DNA of 64,000 nt from Oscarella lobularis (taxonomy: Eukaryota > Porifera > Homoscleromorpha > Homosclerophorida > Oscarellidae), in NCBI RefSeq assembly GCF_947507565.1, contig NC_089194.1, positions 1,860,001 to 1,924,000 on the forward strand, given 5' to 3'. A program made the position numbers and the translations under genes. This document shows, in pieces, positions 52,120-62,257 of this stretch; positions within the stretch are counted from its first letter, which is position 1, and each line of letters starts with the position of its first letter. The notes under the pieces are model-generated. The model searched no databases. It was given only the letters and a program-made list of their open reading frames with translations, and had not been told where the DNA came from.

Positions 52120-52324
52120 TCTAACATTGACTATTTGTATGTTCTTATTAGAAAACGTCTTCAGTTTTTTTTCAATGTTTTAGAATACTACTAGAGGCAC
52201 TGGCATGTGTTTGGATGACTTTCACGTGACTAAGCAACGACCTCTTTGTTAGACATGCGCAGTAGAGCTTCTTTTTGGAACTGGCGTCTGTCTTTTTAGT
52301 TCTCTCGCGTTTATGGTAGGTACG

Positions 52325-52375
52325 TGACGTAATGTTGCACGTGGGACCTTTTTATCTGGTCGTGTCTTAGGGGTG
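52325..52375 (+). promoter_or_regulatory. Upstream module of S3, with a shortened leader
   Basis: TGACGTAA 52325-52332 and CACGTG 52338-52343. The leader block gtgcacagtacggatctg...cttcgag is absent, so only about 30 bp separate the E-box from the ATG, against about 65-90 bp elsewhere. The spacer 52120-52324 is the first long-gene-tail version, as after L1. Confidence 0.6.
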
Positions 52376-54622
52376 ATGTTGCGAGTTGTTTTCTTTGTTC
52401 TTATTGCGACTGGAAGTGCTATTGGACAGTCTCCAGTGTACGACATTCAATGCCATGGCCTCTTGAACTGGACGATTATAGAACCTAAAGCTCATTTGGG
52501 TTCTCGACCTTTTAATTCCCAAACGGTGGCTCTGAATGCAGTTGACGGAATCGTTCCAAACACTGCGCAGGGGCCGAGAAATGGAGAGTTCGAAAAATGC
52601 GCAATAACAAAAGACGGCACAGCGAAGAAATCTCTGACTATTGACCTTCACCGAACTTATCTGATATCATCTGTGAAAACGTACCTGAGGCAAAACATTA
52701 GAGCTGTCTGGCAGAATGGACTAAAAGTCTATGTTGGACCAAACGATAATACCCATGAAGGAAATACTCAGTGTGGATCAGCATACATCTACCAAAAAGA
52801 AAATCAAAATTATGAACCTGTATTTAACTGTTCGCCTCCAGTTAGAGGACGATTTGTATTTCTTCTCAAAAGCGATGACAATGCGCCTTCATACAGACGC
52901 AAGTATGGTCTGCAGGTGTGTGAAGTTGCTGTGAAAGGAGGCGAGTCTATTTTAGTTATAGGCATCTAATTTTTGTTATTTAATCTCTTGATTTAGCCTG
53001 TGACCAGTCTGCTCCTCCTATTCGAAATGCCGCCGTCCAGTATAGCTGCACACCTTGGAATACATTAGCAGCCACCTATCATTGTGAAGAAGGCTATGCC
53101 ACAGATGGGGGATATGATACTAGCACTTGCTTTGGAAATGGATCGTGGCCTCATCCATCTCTATATTGCAGTATGAAAGTGATTTTATATATTTGCAATG
53201 TTAATTTTGTTTTTGCAGGAAAACCATGTCCACTTCCTCCATCCAAATGCAAAGAGTTATTGCTTAGGGAAAACTTTAGGAATATGGCGGCTCTCTATGC
53301 CTGTCCCTATGGCACAGTGCACGGATATCAAATAATGCAATGCGGAGACGATGGTAAATGGATTGAAAATCTTGAACCATGTGAAGGTATAAACGCAATA
53401 CGTTTTTATCTTGTGTCTATTGCCATTGGAACGAATTTTAGCTGTTGACTGTGGAAAACCTGATGATCCTATCTATGGATATCATAGGAAGCTATCAAAC
53501 AATTACAAATTCAAAGCCAAAATAGAGTATGCTTGCTACTATGGATACAAGCTTCAAGGAGAAAGAAAAGCTTCGTGTCAGTCAACAGGGAATTGGGATT
53601 CTCCGTCTCTACCAACATGCGAAGGTACGAAATCAATTTCACCGTATGCTGACTAACTAAACAATTTTAGTGATGAGGTGCCCTGGGTTAGCTCCACCTC
53701 AGTTTGGAACAGTTCAATTAGAAGGGCGAAACGTAAACGACACAGCCGAATTCATGTGCAATAGCGGTTATGATTTGGTTGGACCTGAAACGTTGACTTG
53801 CAAAGTTGTCAATAATGATGCTTCATGGTCTCATCTATCTCCAAAGTGTAAACGTAAGGCTGTTTTTTCTATTTACAAAAATACTGACTTCTTTTTTATT
53901 TAGCTAAAAAATGCACCAGACCACGTGTGCCTGTGAATGGAAATATAGTTGGACACCATTTCCGCTATCCAAAGACAATTAAATTTGTGTGCAATCAGGG
54001 ATACATACTTACTCCCGCAAAGTCTGTTTGGAGATGCAGCGAAAACGGAAATTGGAAAGATAATGAAAGAAGAGAGACAAACTTTCCAACGTGTGAACGT
54101 AAGTTTCAAAGTCGGTTATCATTTCTAATTGAAAGTATAGGCACATTTAGCTTTCAGCTGCGGCGGACCTCCAGCGATACGTAATGGCCATTTCAGAGGA
54201 AATAATTTTGTATTTGGCAGCAGAGTTGAGTATTACTGTGATAGTGGATTCAAACGCGTGGGTTCTTCAACGTTAGAGTGCATACACACTAGCAAGTGGT
54301 ATCCTACTCCTCCAAAGTGCCTAGGTAATAATCTATTTTTAATCTAAAATTACTACTGTATGAATTTCTTTTAGAATTACTATGTCCTTATTTGAGACCT
54401 CCAGAGAACGGGAAAAGCTTGTTTACAGGTTTGATTGTGGGCTCAGTCGTGCACTACTCCTGCAACTCTGGCTACACAATTGCAATTAATGACGAAAAAG
54501 TAGACAACATAGAACAAGTGTCATTACAATGCACACAGATTGGAAATCAAGATACGGCCAGGTCAATGTGGGAAGGAGCCTTGACGTCAATGCCTCCAAC
54601 ATGCAAGCCTTCAAATAGCTAA
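52376..54622 (+). CDS. S3: lectin-like - 7 CCP short gene
   Basis: The lectin-like exon (52376 to about 52939) is variant 2 (VPNTAQGPRNGEFEKC, SDDNAPSYRRKYG). It ends at a GC donor (ggaggcgagtc), like L4, L5 and S5. CCP1 about 52997 (second type), CCP2 53219 (an extra Cys: PSKCKELL), alpha 53442, beta 53671, gamma 53904 (RVPVNGNIVGHHFRYPKTIKF, the form found in L3 triplet 1), delta 54152 and epsilon 54375, ending PPTCKPSNS. No stop or frameshift was found. The start is the ATG at 52376; the leader found in the other copies is deleted, so transcription start or translation efficiency may differ. Confidence 0.86.
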
Positions 54623-54861
54623 AAACAATTAACAGGGATCGTGTCATGTATGTACTCAAGCACGTGCTTTATTTTATACGGACTGTGAGTCAGGCGTGCG
54701 CAATAGCACTTCTTGTCCGTTTTCGCCCAAGCAAGACAATGAGACGACCGTCGCCGAAAATGGAATGGCCACGCGATGATCTGGACGACGCACAGTAGCG
54801 CTTCGTTTGAAACTCACTCGTTTAGGAAGTTTTCTCTCCTCCTTTCGCGTTTATGGGTTCG

Positions 54862-54948
54862 TGACGTAATTTCGCACGTGGACCTTTTCATCTCATCGTC
54901 GTGTCTTAGGGGTGAAGTGCACAGTCCGGATCTGAGCGAGCATTCGAG
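54862..54948 (+). promoter_or_regulatory. Conserved upstream module of L5
   Basis: TGACGTAA 54862-54869 and CACGTG 54875-54880. The leader just before the ATG lacks the block gctacgcgacgcacgg. The spacer 54623-54861 is the short-gene-tail type. Confidence 0.6.
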
Positions 54949-56788
54949 ATGTTGCGAGTTTTCTTCTTTGTTCTGATTGCAACTGGAACTGCTATTGGAC
55001 AGTCTCAAGTGGACGACATTCAATGCTATGGCTGGCTGAACTGGACGATTATAGAACCCAAAGCTCATTTGGGTTCGTCACCTTTTGATCCTCAAACGGT
55101 GGCTCTGAATGCAGTTGACGGAGTCGTTCCAAACACTGCGAAAGGCCAGTTCGAAAAATGCGTAATTACAAAAGGCGGCACAGCGAAGAAATCTCTGACT
55201 ATTGACCTTCACCGGACTTATCTGATATCATCTGTGAAAACGTACCTGAGGGAAACTTACAGAGCAATCTGGCAGAATGGACTAAAAGTCTATGTTGGAC
55301 CAATCAATAATACCCATGAAGGAAATACCCAGTGTGGATTAGCATATATTCATCAAAGGGACAATCCAAATTATGAACCTGTATTTAACTTTTCGCCTTC
55401 AGTTGAAGGACGTTTTGTATTTCTTCTCAAAAGCGATGACAATGCGCCTCCAAACATACGCAGGCAAGGTCTGCAGGTGTGTGAAGTTGCAGTGAATGGA
55501 GGCGAGTCTATTTTAATGTTTAATTAAAGCGAAATCTTTTTCATTCTAGATAAGTGTTACTGCCCTCCGTATCAAGTGCGTAAAAGAATAGATAACAAAG
55601 CAAAGTGCGTGTGTCTGCACCGTGACATGTGCTCCTCCGATTACAATCCTGTATGTGGCGATGATGGGAAAAACTACAACAACGAATGCTTGATGAAAGT
55701 CGCTTGATGTCTGGCGGAAAATCCGGGCATCAGCGTAGCAAAACAAGGGAACTGCAAATACGGTATAATATTAATTAAAGGCCATAATTTATAATGTATG
55801 ACGTAACTTCAAGGTGGGGTTTGCCTGACCGAAAAGCCGGCTCCACCAGAGGAAAATCCTCGTTGCGGCTTCTTTACTCGATACTACTATGATTACAATA
55901 GAGGCGAGTGCAAATCGTTTCAGTTTGGAGGATGCTTTGTAGGCAGAAACAGCTTCGTTTCCAGAAAGAAGTGCGAAGACACGTGCAAGCGTATGTCCTA
56001 TAGAACTCGTCAGCGAGACTTTGCAGTCACCTACCTTTAATTAGTGGATCCTTGTGGACTGGAAAAGGATCGTGGTCTTTGCTCCGGAAGAGAAGAGCGT
56101 TGGTACTATAATAGCGTGACTAAACGATGCGAACGGTTTGAGTATACCGGTTGCTTTGGAAATGAAAATAATTTCGTCAATGAAGCAAAATGCTATGAGA
56201 GATGTGAAGATTATTCCAGTAAGATTTTAGGAGTACCGAAGGTCAGTAGAGTCTACTACGTATTTAATTATTTATAGAACCTACTGTGATAACTACTCTT
56301 CCTCCTACTACACCCCCTCCTTCCATAGAAGGTATGGAGTACGGATAGTGAGTCCTCATTTATTAGAATATGATTTTTAGAGTGTTGCAATCATACCCTA
56401 AAAGGCAATAAAAATATATGCGAAGAAAGCAAATACGGTTAGCCGCTGAGTGTTTTTGGCTGCATAATCATTATTTGTTTTGGCAGTGGTTGCTGCAAAA
56501 ATTGTGAGAGTAGTAAAGTTTAAGGAGGGCTTCGCAAAATATGAGATAAAGGTCACTGACGTTGTGAAGGGAAAAAGGAAGGGAGAACTGTGGGATATGA
56601 CCAGCCTTGAAATTTCTCGAGTTGGCAAGTGTTCGACCATTCTTTGCCCCCAGTTTGGTGTGGGTGACAAATTTCTTGTGGGTGGTAAAAAACAACGGAA
56701 TAAAGTAATTCACCTTGATAGAAGGGACAATTATCTAAAGCCATTTGCAAAGGATAAACGAGATCAGTTGCAAAGAGTTTGCAACTGA
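54949..56788 (+). pseudogene. L5: long-class remnant without CCPs, stop codon in the Kazal domain
   Basis: The lectin-like exon (54949 to about 55501, variant 2) runs directly into a degraded follistatin/Kazal exon at about 55550; all CCP exons are gone. The lectin domain has FNFSPSVEGR where others have FNCSPP, losing a Cys. The Kazal start is shortened (KCYCPPYQVRK, losing a Cys to Arg), and codon 55705-55707 is TGA where paralogues have GGA (VAGC). Downstream exons remain well preserved: Kunitz 1 about 55816-55991 (NPRCGFF as in L4), Kunitz 2 about 56044-56221, linker, and NTR ending 56788. A lectin-only product ending shortly after 55501 is possible, as is transcription of a Kunitz-Kunitz-NTR part, but with several lesions a pseudogene is the simplest reading. 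Confidence 0.78.
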
Positions 56789-57029
56789 TTTAACATTGAC
56801 TATTTGTATGTTCTTATTAGAAAAAGTGTTCAGTTTTTTTTTCAATGTTTTAGAATACTGCTAGAGGCACTGGCATGTGTTTGGATGTGATCAGCACTTA
56901 CTGTCAGATCATGCGACCACAGCAAACTTACGCGCCTTTTTCCAAGTGAGCACGACCGCTTCTTTTAGAAACTGGCGCCTGTCTTTTCTAGGGAATGTTC
57001 TCTCCCTTTCCGCTTTTATGGTGGGTTCG

Positions 57030-57128
57030 TGACGTAATATTGCACGTGGGACCTTTTTATCTGGTCGTGTCTTAGGGGCGAAGTGCACAGTACGGATCTG
57101 AGCGAGCTACGCGACGCACGGCCTCGAG
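57030..57128 (+). promoter_or_regulatory. Conserved upstream module of S4
   Basis: TGACGTAA 57030-57037 and CACGTG 57043-57048, with the full leader. The spacer 56789-57029 is the second long-gene-tail version, with the ggcatgcgcagtagc piece missing. Confidence 0.65.
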
Positions 57129-59357
57129 ATGTTGGGAGTTTTCTTTGTTCTCATTGCGACTGGAACTGCTGCTGTTGGACAGTTCCAAGTGGACGACATT
57201 CAATGCCATGGCTTCTTGAATTGGACGATCGTAAAACCCAAAGCTCATTTGGGCTCTCCACCTTTATTTCGCCAAACGGTGGCTATGAATGTAGTTGACG
57301 GAGTCGTTCCAAACACCGCGCAGGGGCCGGAAAATGGAGAGTTCTATAAATGCGCATCAACAAAAGGCTGGTCAGCGAAGAAATCTCTGACTATTGACCT
57401 TCACCGTACTTATCTGATGTCATCTGTAAAAACGTACCTAAGGCAAACTGCAATGAGAGCTGAATGGCAGACGGGACTGCAAGTCTATGTAGGACCAAAC
57501 AATAATACCCACAAAGGAAATACTCAGTGTGGATCAACATACTCCTACCAAAATAAGAATTATGAACCTGTATTTAACTGTTCACCTCCAGTTAAAGGAC
57601 GATTTGTATTTCTTCTCAAAAACGATAGCAATGAGGAAAATAAGCATATACTCGCACAAGGTCTGCATGTATGTGAAGTTGCAGTGAAAGGTAAGCGTCC
57701 ACTCGTTGCATTCTATTTTATTAATACTCAGTATTATTTAGTGGTGACGTTTAACCAGCTTCCCCCTCTTCCAAACGCTTGTTCTCGTAACGTATCGTTG
57801 AGTACAACAGTCACCTATCATTGTGAAGAAGGCTATGTATCAGATGGAGGAAAGGCTACTAGCACTTGCCTAGAAAGTGGAACGTGGTCTTATCCGTCTC
57901 TATATTGCAGTATGAAAGTGATTTTATGTAATTACAATGTTAATTTTGTTTTTGCAGGAAAACCATGTCCACTTCCTTCATTCAAATACAAAGAGTTATT
58001 GCTTAGGGCAAACTTTAGGAATATGGCGGCTCTCTATGCCTGTCCTTATGGCACAGTGCAGGGATATCAAACAATGCATTGCGGAGACGATGGTAAATGG
58101 ATTGAAAATCTTAAACCATGTGAAGGTATAAATGAAATACGTTTTTATCTTGTGTCTATTGTCATTGCAACGAATTTTAGCCGTTGACTGTGGAAAACCT
58201 GATGATCCTATCTATGGATATCATAGGAAGCTTTCAAACAATTACAAATTCAAGGCCAAAATAGAGTATGCTTGCTGCTATGGATACGAGCTTCAAGGAG
58301 AAAGAAAAGCTTCGTGTCAATCAACTGGGAAATGGGATCTTCAGTCTTCACCAAGATGCCAATGTATGCAATAAATCAAGTTCATGACATTCTGACTAAC
58401 TAAAGAATTTTAGTGATGAGGTGCCCTGAGTTAGCTCCACCTCAGTTTGGAACAGTTCAATTAGAAGGGCGGAACGTAAACGACTCTGCAAAATTCATGT
58501 GCGATAGCGGTTACGATTTGGTTGGAGCTGAAGTTGTGACTTGCGAAGTTATCAATATTGGTGCTTCATGGTCCCATGTACTTCCAACGTGTAAACGTAA
58601 GGTTATTCTTTTTCTATTTACAAAATTCTGAGTTCCTTTTTGTGTAGCTAAAAAATGCATCAGACCACGTGTTCCTGTTAATGGGAGAATTATTGGAGAA
58701 GACTTTCACTATCCAAACACAATTGAATTCGTGTGCAATCAGGGATACATACTTACTCCTGCAAAGTCCGTTTGGAGATGCAGTGAAAATGGAAAATGGA
58801 AAGATAATGAAAGAAGAGAGACCAATTTTCCAACTTGTGAACGTAAGTTTCAAAGTCGCTTATCATTTCTAATTGAAAGTATAGGCACATTTAGCTGTCA
58901 GCTGCGGTGGACCTCCAGCTATGCGTAACGGCCATATCAGAGGAAATAATTTCGTATTTGGCAGCAGAGTCGAGTATTACTGTGATAGTGGATTCAAACG
59001 CGTGGGTTCCTCAACGTTAGAGTGTATGCACACTAGAAAGTGGTATCCTACTCCTCCAAAGTGCCTAGGTAAGAATCTATTTTTAATCTAAAATTACTAC
59101 TGTGTGAATTTCTTTAAGAATTACTATGTCGTTATTTGAGAGCTCCAGAGAACGGGAAAAGCTTGTTCACAGGTTTGATTGTGGGCTCAGTCGTGCACTA
59201 CTCGTGCAATCCTGGCTACACAATTGCAATTAACGACGAAAAAGTAGACAACATAGAACAAGTATCATTGAGATGCATACAGATTGGAAATCAAGATACG
59301 GCCAGGTCAATGTGGAAAGGAGCCTTGACGTCAATGCCTCCTACATGCAAGCCTTGA
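57129..59357 (+). CDS. S4: lectin-like - 7 CCP short gene
   Basis: Lectin-like variant 2 (57129 to about 57690; VPNTAQGPENGEFYKC) with a distinct end (NSNEENKHILAQGLHVC) and a GT donor. Its CCP1 (57743) is the first type (PNACSRNVSLSTTVTYHC), so S4 pairs lectin variant 2 with CCP1 type 1, a combination no other gene here has. CCP2 57958, alpha 58182 (YACCYGY, an extra Cys), beta 58414, gamma 58648, delta 58895, epsilon 59120 ending PPTCKP. The first lines of epsilon read CRYLRAP where others read CPYLRAP. The acceptor before epsilon is ctttaag rather than cttttag, still AG. No interruption of the frame was found. Confidence 0.86.
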
Positions 59358-59630
59358 AATAACTAAAAAGAATTAATTAGCAGCGTCTTTTTTTAGGAAA
59401 CGTGTTATGTATGCATGTAAGCAGCACGTGCTTCACATCATACGGGCTGGTGAGTTAGGCGTGCGCAGTAAGATCCGTCTACTACCTCGGCTACTTGAGG
59501 CCATAAAAGGAAGTTTTAGGGTGAACGCTTCCGTTTTCTTAGCACTTCTTGTAGAATTCGCTTCCGTCTTTTCTAGGAAGTGATCGGTCCCTCCTCCTTT
59601 CCGCGTTTATGGCGGGTTCGTGATGTGATG

Positions 59631-59703
59631 TCGCGCGTGCAACCTTTCATCTGGCCGTGTCTTACGAGTGGAGCACACAGTACGGATCTGATCGAGCTAC
59701 GCG
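59631..59703 (+). promoter_or_regulatory. Degenerate upstream module of S5
   Basis: At the positions of the two conserved motifs this copy reads TGATGTGA (59631-59638) and CGCGTG (about 59644-59649): both are altered. The leader is shortened to gatcgagctacgcg before the ATG. The spacer 59358-59630 is also the most diverged, with an insertion reading actacctcggctacttgagg. Confidence 0.55.
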
Positions 59704-61947
59704 ATGTTTAGAGTTTTCTTTGTTCTGTTTGCGACTGGAACTGCTATTGGACAGTCTCAAGTGGACGACATTCAATGTCACGACTTCTTGAACTGGACGA
59801 TCGTAAAACCCAAAGCTCATTTGGGCTCTCCTCCTTTATTTTCCCAAACGGTGGCTCTGAATGCAGTTGACGGAGTCGTTCCGGGAAATGGAGAGTTCAA
59901 TAAATGTACAATGACAAAAGATTACGGCACGCCAGAGAATAAATCTCTGACTATTGACCTTCACCGGACTTATCTGATATTATCAATAAAAACGTGCCTG
60001 AGGCAAAACCATAGAGCTTCGTGGCAGAATGGGCTTAGAGTCTATGTTGGACCAAACAATAATACCCATGAAGGAAATACTCAGTGTGGATCAGCATACA
60101 CCTACCAAAATGGGAATTATGAACCTGTATTTAACTGTACGCCTCCAGTTAGAGGACGATTTGTATTTCTTCTCAAAAACGATACCAGGAGGTTTGGTCT
60201 GCATGTGTGTGAAGTTGCAGTGGTGGAAGGAGGCGAGTCTATTTTAGTTATAGGCATCTAATTTTTGTTATTTAATCTCTTGATTTAGCGATGACCTGTG
60301 ACCAGTCTGCTCCTCCTATTCAAAATGCCGCCGTCCAGTATAGCTGCACACCTTGGAATACATTAGCAGCCACCTATCATTGTGAAGAAGGCTATGCCAC
60401 AGATGGAGGACATGATACTAGCACTTGCTTTGGAAATGGAACGTGGTCTCATCCATCTCTATATTGCAGTATGAAATTAATTTTATATATTTGCAATGTT
60501 AATTTTGTTTTTGCAGGAAAACCATGTCCACTTCCTCCGTCCAAATACAAAGAGTTATTGCTTAGGGAAAACTTTAGGAATATGGCGGCTCTCTATGCCT
60601 GCCCCTATGGCACAGTGCAGGGATATCAAATAATGCAATGCGGAGACGATGGTAAATGGATTGAAAATCTTAAACCATGTGAAGGTATAAACGCAATGCG
60701 TTTTTATCTTGTGTCTATTGTCATTGGAACGAATTTTAGCTGTTGACTGTGGGAAACCTAATGATCCTCTCTATGGATATCATTGGCAGCTATCAGATGA
60801 TTACACATTTAAGGCCGAAGTAGAATTTGTTTGCTATTATGGATACAAGCTGCTTACTAAAGGAGAAGGAAAATCGTCGTGTGAATCAAGTGGGAAGTGG
60901 ACACCTGGGCCTCCAAACAAATGCAAAGGTAGAGAAATCAATTAGTCAAGTTCAGGGCATGGTAACTAACTAAGAAAATTTTAGCAATGCGTTGTCCTGA
61001 GTTGGCTTCATTTGAGAATGGAATAATAGTTCAATCAAAAAAGCGACACGTGAATGACACGGAAAAATTCAAGTGCAATAAGGGTTACGATTTGGTTGGC
61101 GATAAAATTCTAACTTGCAAAATTATCAACAAAGTCGCTTCATGGTCTCATGAACGTCCAACGTGTAAACGTAAGGGAGTCATTTTTTTCTATTACCAAA
61201 ATACTGAATTCTTTTTTTATGTAGCTAAAAGATGCGGTGCACCACGTGTGCCTGTTAATGGAAAAATAGTTGGAGAAGACTTTCACTATCCGAACACAAT
61301 TGAATTTGTGTGCAATCAGGGATACATACTTACTCCTGCCAAGTCCGTTTGGAGATGCAGTGAAAATGGAAAATGGAAAGATAATGAAAGAAGAGAGACG
61401 AATTTTCCAACGTGTGAACGTAAGTTTCAAAATCAGTTATCATTTTTAATTAAAAGTACAGGCACATTTAGCTGTCAGCTGCGGTGGACCTCCAGCTATG
61501 CGTAACGGCCATATCAGAGGAAAGAATTTTGTATTTGGCAGCAGAGTCGAGTATTACTGTGATATCGGATTCAAACGCGTGGGTTCCTCAACGTTAGAGT
61601 GTTTGCACACTAGAAAGTGGTACCCTACTCCTCCAAAGTGCCTAGGTAAGAATCTATTTTTAATTAATCTAAAATTACTACTGTGTGAATTTCTTTAAGA
61701 ATTACTATGTCCTTATTTGAGAGCTCCAGAGAACGGGAAAAGCTTGTTCACAGGTTTGATTGTGGGCTCAGTCGTTCACTACTCCTGCAACCCTGGCTAC
61801 ACAATTGCAATTAACGATGAAAAAGTAGACAACATAGAACAAGTATCATTGAGATGCATACAGATTGGAAATCAAGATTCAGGTAAATTAATGTGGAAAG
61901 GAGCCTTGACGTCAATGCCTCCAACATGCAAGCCTTCAAATAACTAA
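59704..61947 (+). CDS. S5: lectin-like - 7 CCP short gene with a mosaic alpha CCP
   Basis: Signal peptide MFRVFFVLFATGTAIG; lectin-like variant 1 (VPGNGEFNKCTMTK; ICLRQ has replaced IYLRQ-like text as KTCLRQ, adding a Cys). CCP1 about 60290 is the second type, CCP2 60517. Alpha (60740-60928) starts like alpha of L4 (NDPLYGYHWQLSDDYTF) and ends like the first alpha of L2 (TKGEGKSSCESSGKW). Beta (60986: FENGIIVQSKKRHVND) also resembles the first beta of L2. Gamma 61225, delta 61473 and epsilon about 61700 are standard, ending PPTCKPSNN. The frame is open throughout. Given its altered promoter motifs, expression may differ from the other copies. Confidence 0.85.
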
Positions 61948-62170
61948 AAACAATTAACAGGAATCGTGTCATGTATGTACTCAAGCACGTGCTTTATTTT
62001 ATACGGACTGTGAGTCAGGCGTGCGCAATAGCACTTCTTGTCAGTTTTCGCCCAAGCAAGACAATGAGACGACCGTCGCCGAAAATGGAATGGCCACGCG
62101 ATGATCTGGACGACGCACAGTAGCGCTTCGTTTGAAACTCACTCGTTTAGGAAGTTTTTTTATGGGTTCG

Positions 62171-62257
62171 TGACGTAATTTCGCACGTGGGACCTTTTCA
62201 TCTCATCGTGTCTTAGGGGTCCGGATCTGAGCAAGCTACGCGACGCACGGCTCCGAG
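62171..62257 (+). promoter_or_regulatory. Conserved upstream module of the last, partial gene
   Basis: TGACGTAA 62171-62178 and CACGTG 62184-62189. The leader lacks gaagtgcacagta. The spacer 61948-62170 is the short-gene-tail type with the AGCACGTGCT palindrome (about 61985-61994). Confidence 0.65.
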
